Below, one piece after another: positions 31,910 through 41,815 of a stretch of 43,413 nt of DNA. This DNA is from Phocaeicola faecalis (GTDB lineage: Bacteria > Bacteroidota > Bacteroidia > Bacteroidales > Bacteroidaceae). The stretch lies in contig NZ_JADNRM010000025.1 of assembly GCF_021730445.1 (NCBI RefSeq), positions 1,012 to 44,424 of the forward strand, written 5' to 3'. The translations under genes and the position numbers were made by a program. The notes beneath the pieces are model-generated. The model ran no database searches. It was not told the DNA's origin and saw only the letters and a list, made by a program, of their open reading frames with translations. The first letter of the stretch is position 1, and every line of letters begins with the position of its first letter.

Positions 31910-34357
31910 CTAGCGTTTGGGAATATCCACAAACTTCTCACTCTTTCCTTTCAGATGTTCAGAGAAATAATCCACCAGTCTCCAATAGAAATATTCATTC
32001 ATATCACCGAAGCCGTGGCGTTGTTGCGGTAAAATCAGCATATCAAAGCGTTTACCGGCACGGATTAGTGCGTCGACTACCCGGAGCGTATTTCCCGGAT
32101 GCACATTGTTATCAATGTCACCGTGAATCAGCAGTAAATTGCCTTTCAGCTGTTTAGCAATCTGAGGATTGGTCGATATCTTATAAACAAAGGTAGTATC
32201 TCCCTTTTCGCTTACCACTTCCTTTACTCCGTGATGTGTTTCGCTCCACCAACGATTATAAATATTATTATCATGGTTTCCGGCACATGAAACGGCAACC
32301 TTAAAGAAGTCCGGATATTGGCACATGGCAGCCGTACTCATAAATCCGCCTCCTGAATGTCCATGAATACCCACCTTATCTATATCTATATAATTATAAC
32401 GCATTGCCAACTGCTCGATAGCATATTTGTGGTCGGCCAAGGGGTAATCGCGCATATTGCCATATCCATAGTTATGATACCACTTGGAACGGCTTGGATG
32501 TCCGCCACGCTGCCCTACCGAAATGACAATAAAACCGGCTTGTGCCAATCGGTCTGTACGCGGAGTCATGCGGGTAAACGGATAAACCGTACCTTCGACC
32601 TGCGGACCCGGATAAACATAGTCTACAATAGGATATACCTTTGTAGAATCGAAATTAAACGGTTTATACATCACACCATAAAGGTCAGTCACCCCATCGG
32701 CTGCTTTCACCTTAAAAGGTTCCGGAAACTTGTAACCGGCAGCAAAGAGTTGCGAGAAATCACTTTCCTGAATCGTCATCACCTTGTTGCCGTTTGTATC
32801 CAGCAGGTCGGCACAAGGCACTGTGTTGACACGTGAAAAGTTGTCCACCACAAAACGCGCCTCATCATCCACTTCCACACGATGGAAATAATCTCCCTTC
32901 GACAGTTGTTTCAGTCCGCTACCATCCAAATTCACCCGATACAAGTGTTCATAATATGGATTTTCTTTCGGATTCATACCATTAGCCGTGAAATAAACGA
33001 CACGCGCTTTATCGTCTACTTTCAATATTTCTTCCACATGCCAAGGCCCCTTCGTGATGCGGTTTTTCAAATTACCTTTGTCATCATATAAATAAAGATG
33101 CGCCCAACCGTCGCGCTCACTCCACTGAATCAGTTCCTTTCCATTGTTCAAAAGATGCAAAGGACGCGTTTCCTGATAGGTATTCATGCGTTCTTCAATA
33201 ACAGGAACAATAGAATCCTGTCCTACAGTGTAAGAACAAATATCTACCCGATGCAAGTCACGGCTTTTACGTGAAAGATAGAAACGGTTATTGTCACCCA
33301 ACCAAATCAAAGGCTGGTCTTCCATGTCACGCTGTTTCTGCAACCACGGACTGTAAGAGAGTCCCAAAGTCTGGTCTTTATAAGCACTCACCTTTATTTC
33401 CTTCCGGCTGTTGTCACTCATATCAAACAAATACAAATAATCTATCGGAGCTTCTTTTTCACCGGGCATCTGATATTTATAGGTTTCCAGCGTAGGACGC
33501 GGTTGTGCCATAGAGTTAATCACCCACAACTCTTTTACGGCCCGATTGTCGGAAACAGTCGTTGCAAAATGACGGGAGTCGGGCGACCACACCCCATACA
33601 CCCTGCGACGCTTACCATTACACAGCGTATCAGTGTTGAGCATGCTATAAGGAATACCGTAGCCAAAATCTTCCATACCGTCTTTAGTCAGTTGAATTTC
33701 GACAATAGTACTGTCCTTTTCATCCTTCTTTGCCTTCTCATAATCTTCACGGCTCATGCGATAAAGATTCAGGTCTTTGGCATAAACCACCGTCTTTCCG
33801 TCAGGAGAGATTGACCCCCATCTGATTTTCTTGGGTTCTTTTTCTTTATCTTTCAGATGAGTGAGCTTACGGGTAGGATAATCATAAGAAAAATAAAAGA
33901 CTTCTTTTTCAGTCTTACCTTTTTTGTCTTTTTTCTCCTTATCCTCTTTCTTGGGTTTGGCATCCTGGGAAGACACTACCTCAAAAGTAAAAGTACGGCC
34001 GTCTTCTTGAGCTTTCAAGTTCTTAATGGGAAGATGGCGCGCTTCAAAAGGGTCCTTTACTATTTCGGTCAGTTGCGAGGCCATTTCATCACGGTCGAAA
34101 AGCTGCTTCTTACTACGTGCCGAAGGGTCTACCACATACCAAAAAGTACCTTCACTTGTTTTATACTGAAACCAGAAGCTGTTTCCTTTCTGAAACCAAT
34201 GCGGGTCTACTACGGTAGAGAACAGCATGGTATTCAGTTTCTCCTGAGTAAATTTCTCCGCCTGTAAGTACTCGGGCAAACGTTCCTGTGCCTGCACTAT
34301 GGGCGTGGTTGTACATAATCCACCTACCAACAAGGTGAACAATAGCATTTTCTTCAT
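31910..34357 (-). CDS. S9-family peptidase (dipeptidyl-peptidase IV-like)
   Basis: 815 residues with a signal peptide ending near VQAQ. An N-terminal beta-propeller (about 40-560) is followed by an alpha/beta-hydrolase domain. The catalytic triad is visible as the nucleophile Ser in GHSGGG near residue 660, Asp in GDIDNNV near 747 and His in QQRHGF near 782. S9B enzymes of this type release dipeptides or tripeptides from proline-containing peptides in the periplasm. The start lies only 12 bp after the HTCS stop codon, so it may be read as part of the HTCS transcript. A lysine-rich stretch (KKEDKEKKDKKGKTEK, about 135-152) within the propeller is unusual and may be a surface loop. Confidence 0.92.
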   Translation of the reverse strand: MKKMLLFTLLVGGLCTTTPIVQAQERLPEYLQAEKFTQEKLNTMLFSTVVDPHWFQKGNSFWFQYKTSEGTFWYVVDPSARSKKQLFDRDEMASQLTEIVKDPFEARHLPIKNLKAQEDGRTFTFEVVSSQDAKPKKEDKEKKDKKGKTEKEVFYFSYDYPTRKLTHLKDKEKEPKKIRWGSISPDGKTVVYAKDLNLYRMSREDYEKAKKDEKDSTIVEIQLTKDGMEDFGYGIPYSMLNTDTLCNGKRRRVYGVWSPDSRHFATTVSDNRAVKELWVINSMAQPRPTLETYKYQMPGEKEAPIDYLYLFDMSDNSRKEIKVSAYKDQTLGLSYSPWLQKQRDMEDQPLIWLGDNNRFYLSRKSRDLHRVDICSYTVGQDSIVPVIEERMNTYQETRPLHLLNNGKELIQWSERDGWAHLYLYDDKGNLKNRITKGPWHVEEILKVDDKARVVYFTANGMNPKENPYYEHLYRVNLDGSGLKQLSKGDYFHRVEVDDEARFVVDNFSRVNTVPCADLLDTNGNKVMTIQESDFSQLFAAGYKFPEPFKVKAADGVTDLYGVMYKPFNFDSTKVYPIVDYVYPGPQVEGTVYPFTRMTPRTDRLAQAGFIVISVGQRGGHPSRSKWYHNYGYGNMRDYPLADHKYAIEQLAMRYNYIDIDKVGIHGHSGGGFMSTAAMCQYPDFFKVAVSCAGNHDNNIYNRWWSETHHGVKEVVSEKGDTTFVYKISTNPQIAKQLKGNLLLIHGDIDNNVHPGNTLRVVDALIRAGKRFDMLILPQQRHGFGDMNEYFYWRLVDYFSEHLKGKSEKFVDIPKR

Positions 34358-34369
34358 AATATTTATTTG

Positions 34370-37114
34370 TTATCGTGTTAGTTTCTTCTCTTTATACTCT
34401 GTAGGAGTCATACCGAAACGCTGTTTAAAACACTTGCTGAAATAACGGGGATCATTGATACCGACCATATAAGCTATCTGTGTCATATTATAATCGCCTG
34501 TCTCAATCAACTGAGCAGCGCGAGTGACTCTCATTTCCTTTATAAACTCAATAGGTGCCAAACCGGTCAGTGTTTTCAACTTCTTGAAAAAAACGGAACG
34601 GCTCACTGCCAGTTCTTTCACCAAGTCGTCTACCATCAATTCGCCATTATCCATGTTCTGCTCCATCAGCTCAGTCAGTTTATCCATAAATTTACGGTCA
34701 TGGACAGACATTTCAGGCTGTTGCCGTTGCGGTTCTTCCGTTTCTTCGGACAAAGAAACGGCCTGCATTCCCATCATCTTCTCCCGATAGAGCTGCTGCA
34801 ATTTGTTCCGTCTTGCCAAGATATTCTCTACCCTTGCCTTCAGATAAGTCGCACTGAAAGGTTTGGTGATATAATCATCAGCTCCCTGTTCCATTCCCTG
34901 CAATTTGCTGTCGGTATCCGACTTGGCAGTCAGCAACACGACCGGGATATGGCTAGTAGACATATTTTCGCGTATCTCTTTGGTCATCGCTATGCCGTCC
35001 ATCTCCGGCATCATAATATCACTGATGATGATATCCGGAACAAACTTCAATGCTTTTGCCAACCCTTCGGTACCGTTTGTTGCCTCTATTACATTGAACT
35101 CCGACAAGAAAATACTTCGCAAGAAAAACCGTAATTCCAAATTATCCTCCACCAGAAGCATGGTCTTATGTTCTCCCGGGTTAGTCATTTCGTCCTCTTC
35201 CGAAAAAGCAGTTCCACTGCCATCGGCAACCGTAGACACAGGACGCTCCGCCCCCATCTCTATATCATCGGAAATAATAAAATCCACATTCTCCGTGAAA
35301 TGCTCTTTTCCTTTTAGAAATTCCACGGTGAAGCAACTGCCTTCGCCCTCCTTACTGTCAACACGGATGCTTGCCTGATGAAGCTCAACCAATTCTTTAA
35401 CCAACGACAGTCCGATACCCGAACTTTGTTGGTTAAACAGATTCTTGTCCAGCAGATTCTCAAAACGCACAAAGAGGGAAGCCTTCTTGCTCTCAGAGAT
35501 ACCGATACCCTGATCTTGTACCCCTACAGCCACACTATTCTCATTCTCATGAATAAACAAAGTAATCATTTTACCTTGCGGCGTATATTTAAAGGCATTG
35601 GAAAGCAAATTGAAAACAATCTTCTCCAACTTATCCGTATCCACCCACAACTTTAAAGAAGGCTTTTCACTCTCAAAAAGGAAATCGATATGATGGTCTT
35701 CCGCCAAAGATTCAAAATTATCCATAAGTTGATGAACGAATGGCACGATATCTATCTGCTCGATGCGCAACCTCATCTTATTCTTCTGAATCTTTCTGAA
35801 GTCCAGAATCTGATTTACCAAGCGGAGCATACGGTCGGTATTTCGCTCCACTATCCGTAACTGCTCGCGTACATCATCGCTCAGGCCGGCTGTTTTCAAT
35901 ACATATTCCACCGGACCGGCAATCAGGGTCAAAGGCGTGCGCAGTTCATGAGAAATATTGGTAAAGAAACGCAGCTTTATATCCGACACCTGCTGTTCTA
36001 CCGACACTTCATGTTTCAATCTGTAAATGGTGAACAAGATATAAACACCGGCAAGCAATATACAGAGAAAAGCCAACACATACAGCACCATAGCCCAGGG
36101 AGTCTCCCAAAACGACGGAAGGATAGTGAGCTGCATACTCCGTTCATTCTCCACCCAGACCCCGTCACTGTTGGTTGATTTCACCCAAAAGACATAATCC
36201 CCTTTCGGCAGGTTCGTATAGGTAGCCGTACGCTGTTTACCCACATAGTTCCATCCTTTGTCAAATCCTTCAAGCCGGTAAGCGTAACGGATATTTTCCG
36301 GATAAACCCAATCAAGTGCGGCAAAAGAAAATGTCACAATATTTTCTTTATGGGAAAGAACCAAATGCCCTGTATTGTTCAAAGCCTGCGGCAGGATGCC
36401 CCCTTCCACTCCGGGAGCAACTTCCTGATTCGATATTTTCAGTCCGGAAAACAAGACAGGCGGCACATAATCACTTTTACTGATTTCCTCGGGGTTAAAA
36501 TAAACGACTCCGTTACTGGTCCCAAACAGCATAGTCCGCGAACTCAGATTGAGGGAAGTACTTTCTTCAAAACGCAGTTTATCACCAAAATCACGTTCGT
36601 TGTAATTTTCAAAGCGCTGTTCGGCAGGCAGGAACTTGCTCAATCCGCTTTCCGTGCTCATCCACAAGTTGCCGTTATCATCTTCTTCTATCGACAACAG
36701 GATATCCGACAGCAAGCCGTCCTGAATGGTATAAGATTTGAAGACTGCATTCCCCTGCTCATCCATGGAAACCAGTTGGTTAAGACCACCGCCAAAGGTA
36801 GCCACATAGACATTTCCGTCCCTTGTAGTGAGAATGCGATACACGTTGCTGCTACTCAAACAGTTCATATCACCCGGCACAGGAGCATAAAGATGAAATT
36901 TAATGGATTCCGGCTCTCTGAAATCTTCCTTAAAACACAAAGCTCCATCCGTGCCACTCACCCATATATTCCCTTTCCGGTCTGAAGTGATATGGCGTAA
37001 CCTGTAAAAACGGTCTGTCGGAAAGCCTTTCAGGTTATTGCGGTTGTTGATAAAGATATAGTTTCCTTCGGGGGTACGGTCGATGTAGTTAAGCCCGCCG
37101 CCGAAAGTAGCCAC
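34370..37114 (-). CDS. HTCS C-terminal fragment (rest of propeller, kinase, receiver, AraC domain)
   Basis: 914 residues from a GTG immediately after the TGA. It retains the remaining propeller blades, Y_Y_Y domain, membrane span, HisKA, HATPase, REC and AraC domains, but has no signal peptide. Without export of the sensor part the kinase could not sense periplasmic ligands normally. Whether ribosomes restart at this GTG is unknown. Confidence 0.55.
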   Translation of the reverse strand: MATFGGGLNYIDRTPEGNYIFINNRNNLKGFPTDRFYRLRHITSDRKGNIWVSGTDGALCFKEDFREPESIKFHLYAPVPGDMNCLSSSNVYRILTTRDGNVYVATFGGGLNQLVSMDEQGNAVFKSYTIQDGLLSDILLSIEEDDNGNLWMSTESGLSKFLPAEQRFENYNERDFGDKLRFEESTSLNLSSRTMLFGTSNGVVYFNPEEISKSDYVPPVLFSGLKISNQEVAPGVEGGILPQALNNTGHLVLSHKENIVTFSFAALDWVYPENIRYAYRLEGFDKGWNYVGKQRTATYTNLPKGDYVFWVKSTNSDGVWVENERSMQLTILPSFWETPWAMVLYVLAFLCILLAGVYILFTIYRLKHEVSVEQQVSDIKLRFFTNISHELRTPLTLIAGPVEYVLKTAGLSDDVREQLRIVERNTDRMLRLVNQILDFRKIQKNKMRLRIEQIDIVPFVHQLMDNFESLAEDHHIDFLFESEKPSLKLWVDTDKLEKIVFNLLSNAFKYTPQGKMITLFIHENENSVAVGVQDQGIGISESKKASLFVRFENLLDKNLFNQQSSGIGLSLVKELVELHQASIRVDSKEGEGSCFTVEFLKGKEHFTENVDFIISDDIEMGAERPVSTVADGSGTAFSEEDEMTNPGEHKTMLLVEDNLELRFFLRSIFLSEFNVIEATNGTEGLAKALKFVPDIIISDIMMPEMDGIAMTKEIRENMSTSHIPVVLLTAKSDTDSKLQGMEQGADDYITKPFSATYLKARVENILARRNKLQQLYREKMMGMQAVSLSEETEEPQRQQPEMSVHDRKFMDKLTELMEQNMDNGELMVDDLVKELAVSRSVFFKKLKTLTGLAPIEFIKEMRVTRAAQLIETGDYNMTQIAYMVGINDPRYFSKCFKQRFGMTPTEYKEKKLTR

Positions 37115-38821
37115 TCAGATGCGGCCATGCTTATCTTCGTGCAGCCAATAAGCACTGTTATGGCTCAGACTATAAATATCATCCTCATTATATTCAAAGC
37201 GGATTAACTTATATCCGCCCCCATCCGGTTGTGCCAGAACGACTCCTTTTCCCTTGGTAGCAATCCATATATTCCCTTTCGAATCCTGCATGATATGATA
37301 GGCCACCCCGCTCAGCGGCTGTCCGTTCTTTGCTATCATTCCCCCTTCAGTCAAATACCCCAAATAAGAGAATTCATTGGTATATACTTCTATCTTACCG
37401 TCTCTTTTAGACATCCAGATGCGATGTTCACTATCCTCAAACAAGGCACGCACCGTATTGGAATTCAAGTCATAACTACGTCCGGCATGAGGATACAAAT
37501 GAAACTGGCGCCCATAGAACGTTACCTTTTCCAGCCCTTTGGAGTGAGTGCTCAACCATAAATTGCCTTGCTTGTCCGAAAGCATGGAGTGCAGTTTATT
37601 GGAGAAACGCCATGCTGGTACATTCGGGTCATTATAAAACGGAAGCAACTTATCAGCCTGACGATCATACCATGACAACCCTCCGCCTTGCGGGTGCACC
37701 CACAAATTGCCATTCATATCCTCACAGATATGAAAAGCCGGATAAGACCGTTCGGCTCCCTGAGGCTCCACCTTCATTTTATCTTGCTTAAACACACCGG
37801 TAAAGGGATTGAAATGGCAGACCTCCCCCCACACTGTCATCTCAAACCAAGCCTGCTGCTTACTGTCCACATACACAGAATGGATATCATCGGATGGAAA
37901 TGCGGGGCAATTGGACTTGTTGTAGACTTTACTCTCTTTTGTTTCCGCATTATACACTACCAACCCCTGACTGCGTGTGGTAACCAGCAGTCCCAGTCCT
38001 TCTATCTCATTGATGGAAACAATCTTATCTTTCAGCGGCAGCTCCCAGAGCCGAAAAATATCATTCTCCAGCGAGTAACACCAAATGCGTCCTTTATCTG
38101 AGCCGAAATAGATTTCATCCCCATACGTGCAACACGTATAGAACGCCTGGTTCGCCTCTTCATTCCCCATCCGGGAATTTACAAAATAAGTGGCAGGTTT
38201 TTCATTGTCACCGCCCACTTTCATCAGTCCGTTGGAAGTAAGCAACCACTCCTGCTGCTTTCTATCTTTATATATATTATGTACGCGCGCGTTAAATCCG
38301 CCCTCTCCCTGCCCGCGTGTGGCATACAGTCGGGTCGTGAGACTAAAATCTTCGGGATTTGTTTTCACACGGATAGCACCTTCCGACTCCAACGGCATCC
38401 ACACCACACCATCGGACAAGATTTTGATATCCGTACACCTCATCCCCTCTCCCTTTTCGTCGGCCGGAACCGATTCAAATCTTTCAGTCTTTTGGTCGAA
38501 ACGGAAAGCATGATTGTCATAGGTCAGTACCCAGATATAATTATATGGGTCTACCTTCATGACATCCACACGATTGTTGGTCAAAGCTATTTTATTGCCT
38601 TGGCGAGCCTTGTAGATTTTAAAATCATAACCATCAAACTTATTTATACCGTCCCAAGTAGAGAACCACAAAACGCCATTATAATCTTGAACCATGCTCA
38701 TAACGGAATTTTGCGACAATCCATCCTCCGAAGAATAATGAGTAAAAACACAATTGGGCTGGGCATTCGTATTCAATGCCAGAAAGACCAATGCCAAAAT
38801 CAGGAACAAGTGTTTTTTCAT
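37115..38821 (-). CDS. HTCS N-terminal fragment (signal peptide and first propeller)
   Basis: 568 residues before the TGA. It comprises the signal peptide and beta-propeller blades only, so if made it would be a free periplasmic protein without a membrane anchor or signalling domains. It could in principle still bind glycans. The promoter at 38850-38881 would drive it. Confidence 0.6.
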   Translation of the reverse strand: MKKHLFLILALVFLALNTNAQPNCVFTHYSSEDGLSQNSVMSMVQDYNGVLWFSTWDGINKFDGYDFKIYKARQGNKIALTNNRVDVMKVDPYNYIWVLTYDNHAFRFDQKTERFESVPADEKGEGMRCTDIKILSDGVVWMPLESEGAIRVKTNPEDFSLTTRLYATRGQGEGGFNARVHNIYKDRKQQEWLLTSNGLMKVGGDNEKPATYFVNSRMGNEEANQAFYTCCTYGDEIYFGSDKGRIWCYSLENDIFRLWELPLKDKIVSINEIEGLGLLVTTRSQGLVVYNAETKESKVYNKSNCPAFPSDDIHSVYVDSKQQAWFEMTVWGEVCHFNPFTGVFKQDKMKVEPQGAERSYPAFHICEDMNGNLWVHPQGGGLSWYDRQADKLLPFYNDPNVPAWRFSNKLHSMLSDKQGNLWLSTHSKGLEKVTFYGRQFHLYPHAGRSYDLNSNTVRALFEDSEHRIWMSKRDGKIEVYTNEFSYLGYLTEGGMIAKNGQPLSGVAYHIMQDSKGNIWIATKGKGVVLAQPDGGGYKLIRFEYNEDDIYSLSHNSAYWLHEDKHGRI

Positions 38822-38849
38822 GTAACAGATACTCAATAAAATAATGTTT

Positions 38850-38881
38850 CAAAAATACATAAAAAACAGCATATCCGACAA
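38850..38881 (-). promoter_or_regulatory. Promoter of the HTCS gene
   Basis: On the minus strand TTG (plus-strand 38879-38881), a 21-bp spacer and TATTTTTG (38850-38857), matching the Bacteroides consensus. It lies between the pectinesterase stop (38901) and the HTCS start, so the HTCS can be transcribed independently of the esterase genes. Confidence 0.6.
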
Positions 38882-38900
38882 GAATAAGGGCATAAAATCG

Positions 38901-40628
38901 TCATCTTTTCAAATCAGTCAGCAATGTATTACCGTTCTTTGCCGGATTCCATCCATCCTCTCCTGCCAATATCCGGTCTGCACCATACTTTTTTATCTCT
39001 TTCAACTGTTTGCCAAAAGATGCGCGTCCTTTTGTATACGCCCCCTCTCCCCTATTTTCATATTCAGCATAAAATACTGTTTTCTCGGCTTCTTTCTTAT
39101 TCCAGTTGTTCCAACCTTCGGGAGCAATATGCTTTCCCAACTCACAATGTATGAAAACCGCCTGTGCATAAGGTCGCCACGGACGAGACAGATACACCTT
39201 CCGCGCCCCGTCACTTCCGGTCAGCCTGCAACCGACAAACACATAGCCATAACTCTTCCCTTTATCTGTGGCAGGAGCCGTCACATATCCGTCTGCCAAA
39301 CTATGAATGACACAATCCTTGAAAAGAGCAGTCGACCACCCGAAGATAAAATCCACCGTACCTTCTATATAGCAATACTCGTAGAACTGTCGACTCGACT
39401 TGCCGTAAGTATAAAGCGTATCCTGATTGCCCAGAAAGCGGCAATTCTTAAAATAGGCGCGATCACCGCTGACAAAACAGGCCACAGCCTGCCCCACCCG
39501 TCCGGCAGTATTCTCAAAAATCAGATTCTCGGCATAAAAGTCCGGTGCATAAATATAGCAAGTGGACGAACCGGAAGTAGACATCTCCTCGCCAAAACAA
39601 TTCAGGCGGGAAGCATAATCGTCATTCGTCAACACAGCTCCCGACTCCCCTATCAGCGAAATATTAATCTTACTCGCGGGTATTATCACCTTTTCCTTAT
39701 AGACTCCTTTACGCACCAAGATAGTAGTACGTCCGGCTTTTCTGAAATCCGGCACAGCATTCACCGCCTCCTGAACGGTAAAAAAGTCACCACTTCCGTC
39801 TTTTGCCACAACAAAATCATAATGACGCACATACGGAGCCAGTGCAGGTACCTTTTCGGCAATTACATCCACCGTCAGACCGGCTATTGTGCGTGCGCCA
39901 TACACATTAAGGTGAGTATTGTCGGCACGCCCTTTAGGACAGGCTGCACAAACCCCTTCGGGAATCCACATAAACAGTTTTTTGGAAGCCTCAGCCCCCA
40001 AGCCCTCCACCAAATCATGAGTTATCTTATTCATATCCACAAAAGGAACCTCCAACTCTTCAGCCACCCTACGCGGAGAATCCAAATACTTTCCATGTGT
40101 ATCTACCAAAACATTTCCTTCCTCTGCCATCGTATCTTTAGACATATCTTTGCGCATATCATCCTCTGCCACAGCATGTTCGTTATGACCAAAGCTACGC
40201 CTGACAATGGAATTAAACAATACAGGGATACCTCCCTTTTCTCTTGTTTCCTTCACAAAACGACGCAAATTATCATCAAAAGTCGTTCCGGGCTCTGTAT
40301 GACGCGCCGAATCCGCCTTTTCATCATTATGTCCGAATTGGATAAAAACATAATCCCCCGGTTTTATTTTATCAAGCACGACAGCCCACCGCCCCTCGTC
40401 AATGAAACTTTTGGAGCTGCGGCCGTTCACGGCATGATTGTCCACGTGCACCTCTTCACTGAAAAAGCCTCCGAGCACATGTCCCCAGCCACGCTCCCGG
40501 TTTCCTCCGTTCAAAGACTTATTGGCCATCGTGGAATCACCAATCATAAAAATAGTCACTGTCCTGTCGGTAGTAAATGCCGAAAAGACAAACAAGGCAA
40601 TAAACGCCATCCATAATTTTGCTTTCAT
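38901..40628 (-). CDS. Two-domain pectin esterase: CE12-like acetylesterase plus CE8-like pectin methylesterase
   Basis: 575 residues with an N-terminal signal peptide. Residues about 24-265 form an SGNH hydrolase of the rhamnogalacturonan acetylesterase type: IGDSTM near 29 (nucleophile Ser), VNGRSS near 68, FGHND near 98 and DNTHLN near 238 (Asp and His). Residues about 270-575 are a pectin methylesterase beta-helix: GNQDTLY near 399 and DFIFG near 428 carry the two catalytic Asp residues, and RPW near 483 the substrate Arg. The enzyme would remove acetyl and methyl groups from pectin in the periplasm. It starts 5 bp after the alpha/beta-hydrolase gene stop, forming a two-gene operon. Confidence 0.93.
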   Translation of the reverse strand: MKAKLWMAFIALFVFSAFTTDRTVTIFMIGDSTMANKSLNGGNRERGWGHVLGGFFSEEVHVDNHAVNGRSSKSFIDEGRWAVVLDKIKPGDYVFIQFGHNDEKADSARHTEPGTTFDDNLRRFVKETREKGGIPVLFNSIVRRSFGHNEHAVAEDDMRKDMSKDTMAEEGNVLVDTHGKYLDSPRRVAEELEVPFVDMNKITHDLVEGLGAEASKKLFMWIPEGVCAACPKGRADNTHLNVYGARTIAGLTVDVIAEKVPALAPYVRHYDFVVAKDGSGDFFTVQEAVNAVPDFRKAGRTTILVRKGVYKEKVIIPASKINISLIGESGAVLTNDDYASRLNCFGEEMSTSGSSTCYIYAPDFYAENLIFENTAGRVGQAVACFVSGDRAYFKNCRFLGNQDTLYTYGKSSRQFYEYCYIEGTVDFIFGWSTALFKDCVIHSLADGYVTAPATDKGKSYGYVFVGCRLTGSDGARKVYLSRPWRPYAQAVFIHCELGKHIAPEGWNNWNKKEAEKTVFYAEYENRGEGAYTKGRASFGKQLKEIKKYGADRILAGEDGWNPAKNGNTLLTDLKR

Positions 40629-40633
40629 CGTTC

Positions 40634-41815
40634 CTATCTTTTGTGTATCTGTTTTATATGCTTATCAAAAAACTCCAGCACTTCCTCCTGTACTTCTCTG
40701 CTACAGAAATGCGGCAAATCATAAAACTTAGTTACCAGCATCTGTCCGGCCTCCCTGCTTTCCCACACTTCCCTCATGGTGGCAAAAGCCTTTCTTCCCC
40801 CTTCCACCGGAAAAAGTTTATCCTTCAATCCATTGATAAACAACATCGGTTTGGGGCAGGCAATGGAAGCCACGTGCGGATAATCCATCCGGTTTCTGAT
40901 ACCCGGAATAATCATGGCATAGGCAGACCCTCCTTTATTCTGATTGTTGGTGAGTGTCATCAAGCTGTCCGTGGTATTCATCCAGCACACAGCAGCCGCA
41001 GCCTTTACCACATCCGTAGCCGCACTTACCATCCATGCACGATGTGCCCCCATCGAAAAGCCCATGGCTCCGACCTTATCCTTATCGACAATAGACAGAC
41101 TCGCCAGAAACTCGGCACTGCGTATATCATCCCAAGCAATCAATGCTCCCCATGACATTCCCATCTGCAAAAGATTCGCCGCCAGTGCCTGTTGCGACTC
41201 ATAACGCACCCCTTCCTTTCGTCCGCGCTCTCCCCAGAAAAGGGCATCGACAGCCAGCACCACATACCCTTTCGATGCCAAATAATCACCAACGAACCTG
41301 CCGTCATAACATTTTTCAGTCCATCGGTTTGCATCCTCCATCGCCTCCTCATCCACCCCGAAAGGTCTGACTACCTTTTCTTTTCCGATAGAAAAATGCG
41401 CTCCATGGTCGTGCAGCAAAAGCACAGCCGGAAAAGGCCCCTTTCCATCGGGAATCAGTAAATAGGCAGGAACACGGGAATAACCGGACACACTGAAAAC
41501 AATCTTCGCTGCCCGATATCCCCGCCGTTGTTCTTCAGCCGTTGTTTGCATGTCAAAGGGAACTGAAGGCGGAGCCGGTTGCATACAGTCGAGCAAAGTC
41601 TTCCGCGCCTCTTTACGCCACACCCGAAAATCTTTAATAACGGAATTCCCCCATGCCATAGGGTAAGTAAGATTCTGCTTCATCCGACAGTAAAAGAGAG
41701 GCATATCTTTCTCGGTTTCGTATCCGGGATTTTCTCCCACAGGCTTTCCTTCTTGCGCCAAGAGTATACAAGGGAACATGATAAACCGGCATATACAGAG
41801 TAATATCTTCTTCAT
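40634..41815 (-). CDS. Alpha/beta-hydrolase (dienelactone-hydrolase / acetyl-xylan-esterase-like)
   Basis: 393 residues from ATG 41815, chosen because the family-like signal peptide MKKILLCICRFIMFPCILLAQ begins there. The hydrolase fold shows VLLLHDHGAHF near residue 137, the nucleophile elbow GFSMGA near 252, Asp in GLKDKLFP near 333 and His in DLPHF near 368. Proteins of this kind (abhydrolase_7 / CE19-like) in Bacteroides pectin loci include esterases acting on methylated or acetylated galacturonides. The precise activity is not decided by sequence. It is the first gene of the operon with the CE12-CE8 enzyme. Confidence 0.82.
   Translation of the reverse strand: MKKILLCICRFIMFPCILLAQEGKPVGENPGYETEKDMPLFYCRMKQNLTYPMAWGNSVIKDFRVWRKEARKTLLDCMQPAPPSVPFDMQTTAEEQRRGYRAAKIVFSVSGYSRVPAYLLIPDGKGPFPAVLLLHDHGAHFSIGKEKVVRPFGVDEEAMEDANRWTEKCYDGRFVGDYLASKGYVVLAVDALFWGERGRKEGVRYESQQALAANLLQMGMSWGALIAWDDIRSAEFLASLSIVDKDKVGAMGFSMGAHRAWMVSAATDVVKAAAAVCWMNTTDSLMTLTNNQNKGGSAYAMIIPGIRNRMDYPHVASIACPKPMLFINGLKDKLFPVEGGRKAFATMREVWESREAGQMLVTKFYDLPHFCSREVQEEVLEFFDKHIKQIHKR

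Larger units (their letters stand above)
34370..38821 (-). pseudogene. Hybrid two-component system sensor-regulator, interrupted by an in-frame TGA
   Basis: Read from ATG 38821 the protein would be 1483 residues. Order: signal peptide (1-20), Reg_prop beta-propeller repeats (W.ST..G / LWLST / IW.AT) through about residue 760, a Y_Y_Y domain (about 800-880), one membrane span (about 905-930), HisKA with SHELRTPL (about 955), HATPase with DQGIGIS and GIGLSLVK, a REC domain with phospho-acceptor Asp in ISDIMMP, and an AraC-type DNA-binding domain at the C-terminus. At 37115-37117 (minus strand) TGA replaces the TGG expected in GRIWVATFGGG, after codon 568. The frame then continues open. It is called a pseudogene on this one substitution; readthrough, a strain mutation or a sequence error cannot be excluded. 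Confidence 0.85.

Noticed and set aside
37115..37117. UGA read as tryptophan (alternative genetic code)
   Set aside because: Other genes in the window end normally at TGA (for example the restriction endonuclease at 5827-5829 and the RND gene at 10803-10805), so UGA is a stop here.
38844..40616. A 590-codon open frame on the plus strand
   Set aside because: It is exactly antisense to the CE12-CE8 esterase, which has clear catalytic motifs and a signal peptide. The plus-strand translation is rich in His, Ser and Cys with no recognisable domain.
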